From Chitinophagaceae bacterium UBA1953 (GTDB lineage: Bacteria > Bacteroidota > Bacteroidia > Chitinophagales > Chitinophagaceae): DNA of 64,000 nt. The DNA lies in assembly GCA_002336115.1 (NCBI GenBank), contig DDEN01000001.1, forward strand, positions 108,510-172,509. The letters run 5' to 3'. The notes beneath the pieces are model-generated. The model was not told where the DNA came from. It did no database searches and saw only the letters and a program-made list of their open reading frames with translations. Made by a program: the position numbers and the translations under genes. Positions 1 through 8,738 of this stretch are shown one piece after another (the first letter of the stretch is position 1; the number at the start of each line of letters is the position of its first letter).

Positions 1-2
1 CA

Positions 3-2009
3 ATACTGAATGTAAACGACCGTGCATTAACTCCTGAAAAATGGCGTGAGCTCATTACAAAAATCCAGGACGAAACAAAAAACACCCGATTAAAAATTCC
101 TATTCTTTACGGGCTCGATGGAATGCATGGACAAACTTATACACTCAAATCAACATTATTTCCGCAAAACATTGCCATGGCTGCAACAAGAAATCCTGAG
201 CATGTGCGTATGGCAGCAAAAGTTGCGGCAATGGAATTACGGGCAAGTGGAGTGCGTTGGAATTTTGCTCCTGTATTGGATATCGGTCGCCAGCCGTTAT
301 GGAGCCGTTTTCCTGAAACATTTGGCGAAGATGTGTACATAGTAAAAACAATGGGTGCAACAGCAGTAAAAGCCTATGAAGAAGATGGCTTAACCAATCC
401 AACAGCAGTTGCTGTAAGTTTAAAACATTATCTCGGTTACTCTGCACCACGCAGCGGTAAAGACCGCACACCTGCTTACATTCCTGAAATTGAATTGCGT
501 GAATATTATTTACCACAGTTTCGTGAAGCAGTGAAAATGGGCGCAGCATCAGTCATGGTGAATAGTAGCGAAATCAACGGAACACCTGTTCATGCAAATA
601 AATATTTACTGGTTGATGTGTTGCGCAAAGAACTTGGTTTTAAAGGTGTGGTTGTAAGTGATTGGGAAGATATTAAACGCCTGTACGAACGTCATAATGT
701 TGCAGCATCACCAAGAGAAGCTGTTGCATTGGGTGTAAATTCCGGAATTGATATGAGCATGGTGCCCACTGATTATACATTTTATGATCTGCTGATTGAA
801 GCCGTAAAAAAAGGTGAAGTACCCATGAGCCGTATTGATGAAGCAGTAACAAGAATTTTGGTGATGAAATACAATCTTGGTTTGTTTGATAATCCATATC
901 CCGAACCGGCATCCTTCTCCAACTTCGGAAAATCTGAATACCAGCAATACAGTTTAAACGCTGCTCATGAAGCAATGACTTTGCTTAAGAATAAAAACAA
1001 TGTGTTGCCACTTGCAAAAAATATAAAAGTGCTGGTGGCTGGTCCTTCGGCACAAAGTATTGCAGCATTGAATGGTTGCTGGAGTTATACATGGCAGGGA
1101 AAAGATGAACAATGGTATCCTGCCGATAGTAAAACCATTTATCAGGCAATTGCTGAAAAAGTTGGTGCAGCCAATTGCATCACCACAACTGCAAAAGGTT
1201 TTGATGCAAAAAATAATTACAATGTAGAAGCAATTACAAAAGCTGCTGATGGAGTTGATGTGATTGTATTGTGTGTTGGTGAAAATGCTTATGCGGAAAG
1301 TCCCGGTAACATCAGGGATCTTGCATTTCCTAAAGAACAGGAAGAGTTGGTATATGCTGCAGCAAAAACAGGTAAGCCGGTGATACTTGTGTTAACTGAG
1401 GGAAGACCAAGATTTATTACGAACATTGAACCTTCTGCCAATGGAATTTTAATGACTTACTGGAGTGGAAAGAAAACTGCTGAAGCAGTTGCTGATGTAT
1501 TGTTTGGTGATTACAATCCCAATGGACGTTTACCATTCACTTATCACAAAAGCATGGGCGAAATTGTGTTGTACGACCGCAAACCAACAGAAGAAGTGCG
1601 TGAAGTGTTTAATGATAATGTAAACACAGGTTATGATCCGTTGTATCCGTTTGGTTTTGGATTAAGCTACACAAGTTTTGAATACAGCAATTTAAAACTC
1701 AGCAGCAATACATTAACTGCAACCGGAAAACTTACTGTGAGTGTTACAGTAAAAAATACAGGTGCAAGAGAAGGTTTGCACAGTGTTGAACTCTACACCC
1801 GTGATTTGTATGCAAGCGTTACACCTTGTATGCGCAGACTTCGTGCGTTTCAGAAAATCAATCTCAAACCCGGCGAAGAAAAAGTAGTCACGTTCAGTAT
1901 TGATAAGAATGACCTGGCTTTTGTGAATGCACAACTCAAAACTGTTACCGAACCCGGTGAGTTTGAAGTAATGATTGGTGAACTGAAAGCAAAGTTTTTG
2001 TATAAATAA
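3..2009 (+). CDS. Glycoside hydrolase family 3 beta-glucosidase, 5' truncated by window edge
   Basis: This is the C-terminal 668 residues of a GH3 exo-acting beta-glucosidase; the reading frame is open from base 3, so the true start lies upstream. GH3 enzymes release terminal beta-linked glucose (sometimes xylose) by a retaining mechanism. Visible marks are the substrate-loop motif YGLDGMHG near the start, FPQNIAMAATRNPE, the KHYLGYS region, and VVSDW at about visible residue 218, whose Asp is the expected nucleophile. After the TIM barrel come the alpha/beta sandwich domain (PNGRLPFTY) and a C-terminal fibronectin type III-like domain (about the last 90 residues). An internal ATG at 123 is not the real start because the upstream codons match the family. 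Only 16 nt separate it from the next gene, suggesting an operon of polysaccharide-degrading genes. Confidence 0.93.
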   Translation: MLNVNDRALTPEKWRELITKIQDETKNTRLKIPILYGLDGMHGQTYTLKSTLFPQNIAMAATRNPEHVRMAAKVAAMELRASGVRWNFAPVLDIGRQPLWSRFPETFGEDVYIVKTMGATAVKAYEEDGLTNPTAVAVSLKHYLGYSAPRSGKDRTPAYIPEIELREYYLPQFREAVKMGAASVMVNSSEINGTPVHANKYLLVDVLRKELGFKGVVVSDWEDIKRLYERHNVAASPREAVALGVNSGIDMSMVPTDYTFYDLLIEAVKKGEVPMSRIDEAVTRILVMKYNLGLFDNPYPEPASFSNFGKSEYQQYSLNAAHEAMTLLKNKNNVLPLAKNIKVLVAGPSAQSIAALNGCWSYTWQGKDEQWYPADSKTIYQAIAEKVGAANCITTTAKGFDAKNNYNVEAITKAADGVDVIVLCVGENAYAESPGNIRDLAFPKEQEELVYAAAKTGKPVILVLTEGRPRFITNIEPSANGILMTYWSGKKTAEAVADVLFGDYNPNGRLPFTYHKSMGEIVLYDRKPTEEVREVFNDNVNTGYDPLYPFGFGLSYTSFEYSNLKLSSNTLTATGKLTVSVTVKNTGAREGLHSVELYTRDLYASVTPCMRRLRAFQKINLKPGEEKVVTFSIDKNDLAFVNAQLKTVTEPGEFEVMIGELKAKFLYK

Positions 2010-2025
2010 TTTTTGTTGATCAGCT

Positions 2026-3135
2026 ATGTACAAACTTCAACTACTGTTGCGTCGCACACTGCACCGTTCAAAAATACTGTTCAGCTTTTTGTTGGGCAGT
2101 ATGCTCTTTGTTCATGTTGCAAATGCACAATCATCATTACATTTTTATTCAGCAGATCATCCATTCATTCAATATACCGGTCGGATAGATTTTACAAATC
2201 CAATGCTGCCACGTTTCTGGCAGCCGGGAGTAAGTATTGCTTTTCAGTTTAAAGGAAAGGAGTGTGGCGTAATTCTAAATGATGAAATGTTGTGGGGCAC
2301 CAATCACAATTATTTAGAAATTATTGTAGATGGAAAAGCTTATCGCCTGCAGACAAAAAACAAAATCGATACCATTTATCTTTCAAACTATATTTCTGCA
2401 GCCAAAATACATTCAGTTGTTATCGTTAAAAATACAGAAGCCAATATCGGTTATCTCGAACTGGTTGGTATTTTAAGTAAGAAATTATTAAAACCTCTTC
2501 CAAAACCTGTACACAAAATTGAATGCATTGGCAATTCAATTACCTGTGGTACTGGTGCTGATGTAAGCGAAGTTCCATGTGGTAAGGGCAAGTGGCAGGA
2601 TCAGCATAATGCATATTTCAGTTACGGTGCAATTATGGCAAGAAAGTTAAATGCACAGGTTCATCTTTCATCTGTTTCAGGAATTGGTTTAATGCACAGT
2701 TGCTGCAACCTTGGTATTACCATGCCGCAGGTGTTTGATAAAATAAGCATGCGTAACGATACCATTCAATGGGATTTTGCAAAGTATCAACCCGATGTTG
2801 TAACAATTTGTCTTGGTCAGAATGATGGTGTGCAGGATTCAGCAATGTTTTGTAACAACTATATAAAGTTTGTAAAGCAACTACGGACTTATTATAAGCA
2901 AACAAGTTTTGTTTTAATTTCAAGTCCCATGGCTGATGATAAATTGAGAAATTTTATGCAGCGCATTCTTCCTGCAGTTGCAGCACAATTGCATCAACTT
3001 GGCGAAAACAAAGTATATACGCACATCTTTTTAAAACAATACAGCAGCGGTTGCGATTATCATCCATCGCTTGCAGAACATGAACTGATTGCTGAAGAGC
3101 TTTCTGCAGTAGTTCAAAAAATAATGAACTGGTAA
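2026..3135 (+). CDS. Secreted SGNH-hydrolase, CE2-like acetylesterase (copy 1)
   Basis: Predicted exported carbohydrate esterase, probably removing O-acetyl groups from hemicellulose. It starts with a basic then hydrophobic leader ending ANAQ, so a signal peptide is likely. Residues about 35-155 form a beta-rich region as in the CE2 N-terminal jelly roll. The SGNH block I is GNSITCGTGAD with the likely catalytic Ser171; block III is LGQND; the C-terminal block V is CDYHPS with Asp and His. This order fits CE2 acetylesterases (369 residues, normal length). It lies 4 nt before a second gene of the same family and inside a run of glycosidase genes, which supports a deacetylating role. The substrate (acetyl-mannan or acetyl-xyloglucan) is inferred from neighbours only. 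Confidence 0.85.
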   Translation: MYKLQLLLRRTLHRSKILFSFLLGSMLFVHVANAQSSLHFYSADHPFIQYTGRIDFTNPMLPRFWQPGVSIAFQFKGKECGVILNDEMLWGTNHNYLEIIVDGKAYRLQTKNKIDTIYLSNYISAAKIHSVVIVKNTEANIGYLELVGILSKKLLKPLPKPVHKIECIGNSITCGTGADVSEVPCGKGKWQDQHNAYFSYGAIMARKLNAQVHLSSVSGIGLMHSCCNLGITMPQVFDKISMRNDTIQWDFAKYQPDVVTICLGQNDGVQDSAMFCNNYIKFVKQLRTYYKQTSFVLISSPMADDKLRNFMQRILPAVAAQLHQLGENKVYTHIFLKQYSSGCDYHPSLAEHELIAEELSAVVQKIMNW

Positions 3136-3139
3136 TTAT

Positions 3140-4213
3140 ATGATGCGAAGATTTTTTCTTTTAGTAAGTTTTTCAGCAGCAGCAATTGTTGCGTCTGCAC
3201 AAGGCAAAATCCTTTCTTACAAAAGCGATCGTTTTGTGTATGAAGGAAGAGTTGGTTTTACGGACGATGCTGCAGTGCTTTCCTGGCCTGGCACTTCGGT
3301 TTATTTCAACTTTAAAGGAACAAATGTTGAAGCCGTATTGAAAGACAGTGATACATCCAACTATTACAATGTAATTATTGATGGTGAAATTTATTCAAAG
3401 ATTCACCTTGATACAACAAAGAAAGTGTACCTGCTTGCATCGGGTTTAAAAAACACAACACATACGCTGCAATTATTCAAACGCACAGAATGGGATAAAG
3501 GCAAAACTTTTTTCTATGGAGCAGGTGGATCTAAAGTAAAAGCACTTGCAGCATCACCCAAACCTGCAAGAAAAATTGAATTCTTTGGTAATTCCATTAC
3601 CTGTGGTTATGCCATTGAAGATTATCAAAACGATTCGCATATTGGGTATTATGAAAATAATTATGACAGCTATGCGGCCATTACTGCAAGGCATTTCAAT
3701 GCACAATATCATTGCACTTCCAAAAGTGGAATTGGAATTACCATCAGCTGGTTTCCGCTGATTGAAAAAGAAATGTACAACCGTCTTGATGCAACTGATT
3801 CAATAAGCCGCTGGGATTTTAACCAGTACATTCCTGATGTGGTGGTGATTAATTTATTGCAAAACGATTCATGGCTGGTTAACCGTCCCGATCATGAACA
3901 GTTCAAATACCGTTTCGGTACACAAAAGCCATCTGAAGAATTTATTATTTCAGAATACAGAAATTTTGTTCAATCGGTAAGAGCGGTTTATCCATCTGCA
4001 AAAATTATTTGCATGATGGGCAACATGGATATTACAAGAGAAGGTTCTGTGTGGCCATCTTATGTTACAAAAGCTGTGGAGCAACTGAACGATAAAAATA
4101 TGTACACACTGTTTGTTCCGTTTAAAAACACAAGTGGTCATCCAAAAACAAAAGAACAAAAAGAGATGGCTGATGTGCTGATCAGTTTTATCGAAAAAAA
4201 TATTTCCTGGTAA
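3140..4213 (+). CDS. Secreted SGNH-hydrolase, CE2-like acetylesterase (copy 2)
   Basis: A diverged tandem paralogue of the preceding gene (357 residues). It begins with a short leader (MMRRFFLLVSFSAAAIVASAQ) typical of export, then a beta-rich N-terminal domain, then GNSITCGYAIED with likely Ser152 and LLQNDSWL as block III. At the C-terminus the conserved His sits in SGHPKTKEQ. The Asp that precedes His in copy 1 (CDYHPS) is replaced by Thr/Ser, so this enzyme would work with a Ser-His dyad, a variation known within CE2. Two ATGs overlap at 3140 and 3143; the first is used here. A different acetyl position or polymer from copy 1 is plausible but not shown by sequence. Confidence 0.84.
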   Translation: MMRRFFLLVSFSAAAIVASAQGKILSYKSDRFVYEGRVGFTDDAAVLSWPGTSVYFNFKGTNVEAVLKDSDTSNYYNVIIDGEIYSKIHLDTTKKVYLLASGLKNTTHTLQLFKRTEWDKGKTFFYGAGGSKVKALAASPKPARKIEFFGNSITCGYAIEDYQNDSHIGYYENNYDSYAAITARHFNAQYHCTSKSGIGITISWFPLIEKEMYNRLDATDSISRWDFNQYIPDVVVINLLQNDSWLVNRPDHEQFKYRFGTQKPSEEFIISEYRNFVQSVRAVYPSAKIICMMGNMDITREGSVWPSYVTKAVEQLNDKNMYTLFVPFKNTSGHPKTKEQKEMADVLISFIEKNISW

Positions 4214-4236
4214 ACTAACCCTGTTAGCGGTTACAA

Positions 4237-4254
4237 TTCCGATAGCTATCGGAA
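4237..4254. repeat. 18-bp perfect palindrome between esterase and alpha-galactosidase genes
   Basis: TTCCGATAGCTATCGGAA reads identically on both strands. It sits in the 68-nt gap before the GH27 gene and ends 28 nt before that ATG. In RNA it would form a stem with a very tight turn; as DNA it could be a dimeric protein site. No U-tract follows, so it is not an ordinary terminator. Confidence 0.7.
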
Positions 4255-4281
4255 CCGACAGCGGTTTTAAATTGTCATATA

Positions 4282-5523
4282 ATGAAAAAGCTTTTTTTAC
4301 TTCTTGCACTTGCAGTCAACGCATCTGCAATGGCTCAGAAATTTGAAGGTCTTGCACCAACTCCTCCAATGGGCTGGAACAGTTGGAATACATTCACCAC
4401 CAACATCAATGAAAAATTGGTGATGGATATGGCAGATGTGATGGTCAGCAGCGGAATGAAAGATGCAGGTTACGTTTATCTTGTATTGGATGATGGATGG
4501 ATGGCAATGGAACGTGATAGCATTACCGGAAATCTTGTTCCTGATCCCAACAAATTTCCCAACGGAATAAAAAAAGTTGTTGACTATGTTCATTCAAAAG
4601 GTTTGAAGTTTGGATTATACAATTGTGCCGGTACAAAAACCTGTGCAGGTTATCCCGGTACAAGAGGATATGAATACCAGGATGCAAGGCAATATGCAGC
4701 CTGGGAAATTGATTACCTCAAATATGACTGGTGTTATACCGATGGTATTAATGCAAAGGAAGCTTACTCAACTATGAGCAAAGCATTGAAGGCTGCAAAG
4801 CGTCCGATCATTTTCAGTTTATGCGAATGGGGAACTGCCAATCCATGGGAGTGGGCTGCACCTGTTGGTCATCTGTGGCGCACAACCGGCGATATTTTTA
4901 ATTGCTTTGATTGCATTAAAGATTACGGCACATGGAAAAGTCTTGGTGTAACTGCAATTATTGATTTAAGAAAAAATATCCGCCAGTATGCAGGACCTGA
5001 TCATTGGAATGATATGGACATGATGGAAGTTGGACATGGTATGAGTGTAAATGAAGACCGTGCACATTTCACTATGTGGTGCATGCTTGCGTCGCCATTA
5101 ATTGCGGGAAATGATCTGCGCCACATGACACCTGAAACAATTTCAATTCTTACCAATAAAGATGTAATTGCCATCAGCCAGGATGCAAAAGGAATTCAAG
5201 GTTATCTTGAACAACAGGTTGACAGTGTTGATACATGGATTAAACCATTAGCCAATAATGAACTTGCTGTTTGTTTTATGAACAGGGCATCAAAACCGGT
5301 AAAGATCAGTTATGATTTCAACAAACATCCGGTTAATGATACGGTTGCTAAAATGGTTGTTGATTTTTCAAAACAGGAATTCAGTATTATTGATGTATGG
5401 AATAAAAAACCTGCCGGTACTACAGGTAAAGTTTTTGAAACAGAAGTGCAGTCGCATGATGTTGTTTTAATTCGTTTAAAACCGGCAGTGATTACTCCCG
5501 CTAAAAACAAGAAAAGAAAGTAA
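4282..5523 (+). CDS. Secreted GH27 alpha-galactosidase
   Basis: Predicted retaining alpha-galactosidase that removes alpha-1,6-galactose side groups, for example from galactomannan or galactoglucomannan. The leader MKKLFLLLALAVNASAMAQ is a clear signal peptide. GH27 hallmarks are TPPMGWNSWNTF just after the leader, LVLDDGWM, LKYDWCY with the likely nucleophile Asp149, and HWNDMDMMEVG holding the acid/base Asp (about residues 244-246). The usual Pro in the WNDPDM motif is Met here. A C-terminal beta-sandwich domain follows (about residues 305-400). Length 413 is normal. It overlaps nothing and lies 1 nt before the aldo/keto reductase, so the two are almost certainly cotranscribed. Its place beside GH26 and GH2 mannan enzymes fits debranching of mannan. 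Confidence 0.93.
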   Translation: MKKLFLLLALAVNASAMAQKFEGLAPTPPMGWNSWNTFTTNINEKLVMDMADVMVSSGMKDAGYVYLVLDDGWMAMERDSITGNLVPDPNKFPNGIKKVVDYVHSKGLKFGLYNCAGTKTCAGYPGTRGYEYQDARQYAAWEIDYLKYDWCYTDGINAKEAYSTMSKALKAAKRPIIFSLCEWGTANPWEWAAPVGHLWRTTGDIFNCFDCIKDYGTWKSLGVTAIIDLRKNIRQYAGPDHWNDMDMMEVGHGMSVNEDRAHFTMWCMLASPLIAGNDLRHMTPETISILTNKDVIAISQDAKGIQGYLEQQVDSVDTWIKPLANNELAVCFMNRASKPVKISYDFNKHPVNDTVAKMVVDFSKQEFSIIDVWNKKPAGTTGKVFETEVQSHDVVLIRLKPAVITPAKNKKRK

Positions 5524-5524
5524 C

Positions 5525-6541
5525 ATGTATACAGCAGCATCAACCCGTTATGATGAAATGAAATACAACCGTTGCGGTAAGAGTGGCATCTTACTCCCGG
5601 CTGTTTCATTAGGACTCTGGCAGAATTTTGGAAATGCCGATGAGCTTTCAAAGATGAAAGAAATTATTCTCGGCGCATTTGATATGGGAATTACACATTT
5701 CGATCTTGCGAATAATTATGGTCCGCCTCCCGGTGAAGCAGAAAAGAATTTTGGAAAAATTATCAATGATGAACTGAAACATTACCGTGATGAAATTATT
5801 GTTTCAACCAAAGCCGGTTACACCATGTGGGCCGGACCTTACGGTGACTGGGGTTCGAAAAAATATTTAACTGCAAGTCTTGACCAGAGTTTAAAACGGA
5901 TGGAACTGGATTATGTAGATATTTTCTATTCACACCGTCCCGATCCGAATACGCCTATTGAAGAAACAATGGGCGCACTTGACCAGATTGTAAGAAGCGG
6001 AAAAGCTTTGTATGCCGGTATTTCCAATTACAATGCAGCACAGGCAAGAAAAGCAATTGCTGTTTTAAAAGAAATGGGAACTCCCTGCCTGATTCATCAG
6101 CCACGTTATTCCATGCTTGATCGTTGGGTTGAACACAAAACAACAGAAGATGATAAATCATTGCTGGATGTTATAGGCGATGAAGGCGTTGGTTGTATCG
6201 TGTTTTCTCCGCTTGCACAGGGAAGGTTAACAGATAAATATATCAATGGTATTCCAACTGATTCAAGAGTTGGAAGAGGTCTGCAGAATGGAGCTATTCA
6301 GTCGCAAGATTTAACTGAAGAAATGTTGAATAAAATCAGGCACCTGAATGGAATTGCTTTGCGCCGTGAACAATCACTGGCGCAAATGGCCATTGCCTGG
6401 TTACTGAAAGATGAACGGGTGACTTCTGTTTTAATTGGTGCAAGTTCATTAAAGCAACTGCAGGATAATATTGAATCGTTAAAACAATCTTCTTTTTCAA
6501 TTGATGAACTGGAAGAGATTGAATCAATACTCAAACAATAA
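5525..6541 (+). CDS. Aldo/keto reductase, YghZ (glyceraldehyde 3-phosphate reductase) type
   Basis: Cytoplasmic NADPH-dependent oxidoreductase of the aldo/keto reductase superfamily, 338 residues, no signal peptide. The N-terminus (RYDEMKYNRCGKSG, SLGLWQNFG) and the FDLANNYGPPPG segment closely follow the YghZ/AKR14 subgroup. The tetrad residues are visible: Asp in THFDLA, Tyr in NNYG, Lys in VSTKAGY and His in YSHRPD. The first ATG was kept because the YghZ N-terminal extension aligns with it. Homologues reduce L-glyceraldehyde 3-phosphate and small aldehydes; in this hemicellulose cluster it may act on a sugar aldehyde, but that is inferred only from the neighbours. The gap to the upstream GH27 gene is 1 nt. 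Confidence 0.9.
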   Translation: MYTAASTRYDEMKYNRCGKSGILLPAVSLGLWQNFGNADELSKMKEIILGAFDMGITHFDLANNYGPPPGEAEKNFGKIINDELKHYRDEIIVSTKAGYTMWAGPYGDWGSKKYLTASLDQSLKRMELDYVDIFYSHRPDPNTPIEETMGALDQIVRSGKALYAGISNYNAAQARKAIAVLKEMGTPCLIHQPRYSMLDRWVEHKTTEDDKSLLDVIGDEGVGCIVFSPLAQGRLTDKYINGIPTDSRVGRGLQNGAIQSQDLTEEMLNKIRHLNGIALRREQSLAQMAIAWLLKDERVTSVLIGASSLKQLQDNIESLKQSSFSIDELEEIESILKQ

Positions 6542-6552
6542 AAGAAACGTGT

Positions 6553-7596
6553 ATGCGCATTGAGTCTGATATAAAACTTGGTTTCAAAGATGTAATGATT
6601 CGCCCCAAGCGTTCAACATTAAATTCAAGATCAGAAGTTTCACTGATAAGAAAATTTCACTTCAAGCATGGGGATAATGACTGGGAAGGCGTTCCCATCA
6701 TTGCTGCCAATATGGATACAGTTGGAACGTTTGAAATGGCAAAGGTTTTATCAAAACACCAGGTGATCACTGCCATTCATAAACATTATTCTGTTGATGA
6801 ATGGAAACATTTTGTTCAGGCGAATGAAAGTATTTCTGATTATTTATCCGTAAGCACAGGTACAAGTAAGAATGATGCAGAAAAGCTGAAACAGGTTATT
6901 ACTGCCTGCTCTTCACTGCGTTTTATTTGTATTGATGTAGCGAATGGTTACAGCGAACATTTTGTTTCGTATGTACGTAAAACAAGAGAACATTATCCTG
7001 ATAAAATCATTATTGCCGGTAATGTTGTTACAGGCGAAATGGTGGAAGAGTTATTGCTTTCCGGTGCTGATGTTGTAAAGGTTGGCATTGGTCCCGGCTC
7101 TGTTTGTACAACAAGAGTAAAAACAGGTGTTGGTTATCCGCAGCTTTCTGCAATTATTGAATGTGCTGATGCCGCACATGGTTTGGGGGGACAAATTATT
7201 TCGGATGGTGGTTGTAAAGTTCCCGGCGATGTGGCCAAGGCATTTGGCGGTGGTGCCGATTTTGTGATGCTTGGTGGAATGCTTGCTGGTCATGCAGAAA
7301 GCGGAGGCGAGTTAATTGAAGATGAACGTGGCAAAAAGTTTAAACTGTTTTATGGTATGAGTTCTGAAACTGCCATGAACAAATATGCAGGCGGTGTTGC
7401 TGAGTATCGAGCATCAGAAGGGAAGACTATTAAAATGCCGTATCGTGGACATGTAAATGATACAATGCTTGATATACTTGGTGGCATACGTTCTGCATGT
7501 ACATATGTTGGAGCCGGTCATCTCAAAGAATTAACCAAGCGCACAACATTTATACGTGTGCAGGAACAGCACAACGAATGGTTTGCTGATGAATAA
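6553..7596 (+). CDS. guaC: GMP reductase
   Basis: Converts GMP to IMP and ammonia using NADPH, a purine-salvage step in the cytoplasm. The 347-residue sequence is colinear with enterobacterial GuaC: the N-terminus (MRIESDIKLGFKDVMIRPKR), PIIAANMDTVGTFEMA, the long conserved stretch ending VKVGIGPGSVCTTRVKTG with the catalytic Cys, and the C-terminus LKELTKRTTFIRVQEQ. The pattern distinguishes it from IMP dehydrogenase: there are no CBS domains and the N-terminal signature is GuaC-like. It sits 11 nt after the aldo/keto reductase and 20 nt before a secreted mannanase in an otherwise carbohydrate-dedicated operon, which is unexpected. A link with GDP-mannose or GDP-fucose turnover is possible but speculative. 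Confidence 0.97.
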   Translation: MRIESDIKLGFKDVMIRPKRSTLNSRSEVSLIRKFHFKHGDNDWEGVPIIAANMDTVGTFEMAKVLSKHQVITAIHKHYSVDEWKHFVQANESISDYLSVSTGTSKNDAEKLKQVITACSSLRFICIDVANGYSEHFVSYVRKTREHYPDKIIIAGNVVTGEMVEELLLSGADVVKVGIGPGSVCTTRVKTGVGYPQLSAIIECADAAHGLGGQIISDGGCKVPGDVAKAFGGGADFVMLGGMLAGHAESGGELIEDERGKKFKLFYGMSSETAMNKYAGGVAEYRASEGKTIKMPYRGHVNDTMLDILGGIRSACTYVGAGHLKELTKRTTFIRVQEQHNEWFADE

Positions 7597-7616
7597 TTTT
7601 TTTTAATGCTTAACTG

Positions 7617-8738
7617 ATGAAAAGAAATTTTCAATTGCTTGTGTTGATGTTTTGTTGTGTGAACAGTTTTGCACAGCAACAAGTAAAACTTATTGACAGA
7701 AAAGCAACTGCTGAAACAAAACATCTTTATGCAAACCTGCACAAACTTTCAGCGAACTCTATTTTATTCGGGCATCAACATGCAACAGAATATGGTCATG
7801 GCTGGAATGGCGATGAAAACAGGAGTGATGTAAAATCAGTAACCGGTTCACATCCTGCAGTTATTGGTGTTGATTTCAGCAATTTAAGCGGAGTATCGGA
7901 TGAACAACTTGAAACGAACAAAAATCACCTGCATAAAATTATTACCGACACTTACAATCGTGGCGGCGTTGTAACTGCAGCCTGGCATTTTATCAATCCT
8001 GTTTCAGCAGGAGGATTTTATTGGGTTGATTCTGTTTCAAAGCCTGCCGTGAAATATATTATTCCCGGTGGTTCTTATTATGAACAGTATAAAAAGATTT
8101 TGCAAAACATTGCATCACTTGCATTGTCGTTAAAAGGAAATGATGGAAAACTTGTTCCTGTAATTTTCCGTCCTTATCATGAACTGGATGGTTATTGGTT
8201 CTGGTGGGGAAAAAATTATTGTACAGTTGATGAGTTTAAATCGCTGTGGCAGTTTACTGTTTCTTATTTGAGAGATACATTGCAGGTGCATAATTTCATT
8301 TATACATTTTCACCCGATTGTACTTTTAACAGTGAGGCTGAATATGCAGAACGTTATCCCGGTAATAATTGGGTTGATATGGTTGGCATTGATGACTATG
8401 CAGATTTTGGAAGATATGGCCGTTACAATCTTGATTCAGCTTTTGAACGTTTGAAGATTGTTTCAAACTTTGCAAAGAAAAATCATAAGCTTGCTGCTTT
8501 AACTGAAACAGGTCTTGAATCAATCCCGCTAGCTGATTGGTGGACGAATAAATTACTTGCAACATTGCAGCGGACCAATCTCCAGCTTTGTTATGTATTG
8601 GTTTGGCGAAATGATAGTCAAAGTCCTACGCATTATTATGCACCATTTCCGGGACAGACTTCAGAAAAAGATTTCCTGAAATTTTTCAATCATCCCTATA
8701 CATTATTTGAAACTGATTTAAAAAATATATACAAATGA
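7617..8738 (+). CDS. Secreted GH26 endo-beta-mannanase
   Basis: Predicted endo-1,4-beta-mannanase that cuts mannan or glucomannan backbones. The leader MKRNFQLLVLMFCCVNSFAQ indicates export. The GH26 pattern is clear: LFGHQHATEYGHGW near residue 45, VIFRPYHELDGYWFWWG with the acid/base Glu189, and LTETGLES with the nucleophile Glu297. Length 373 fits a single-domain GH26 without carbohydrate-binding modules. The stop codon overlaps the start of the GH5 gene by 4 nt (ATGA), so translation of the two is coupled. Xylanase activity exists in rare GH26 members, but the beta-mannosidase and alpha-galactosidase neighbours favour mannanase. Confidence 0.93.
   Translation: MKRNFQLLVLMFCCVNSFAQQQVKLIDRKATAETKHLYANLHKLSANSILFGHQHATEYGHGWNGDENRSDVKSVTGSHPAVIGVDFSNLSGVSDEQLETNKNHLHKIITDTYNRGGVVTAAWHFINPVSAGGFYWVDSVSKPAVKYIIPGGSYYEQYKKILQNIASLALSLKGNDGKLVPVIFRPYHELDGYWFWWGKNYCTVDEFKSLWQFTVSYLRDTLQVHNFIYTFSPDCTFNSEAEYAERYPGNNWVDMVGIDDYADFGRYGRYNLDSAFERLKIVSNFAKKNHKLAALTETGLESIPLADWWTNKLLATLQRTNLQLCYVLVWRNDSQSPTHYYAPFPGQTSEKDFLKFFNHPYTLFETDLKNIYK

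Noticed and set aside
118..2033. Numerous alternative-frame ORFs over the GH3 and other large genes
   Set aside because: They lie wholly inside strongly supported genes in another frame and have no domain features.
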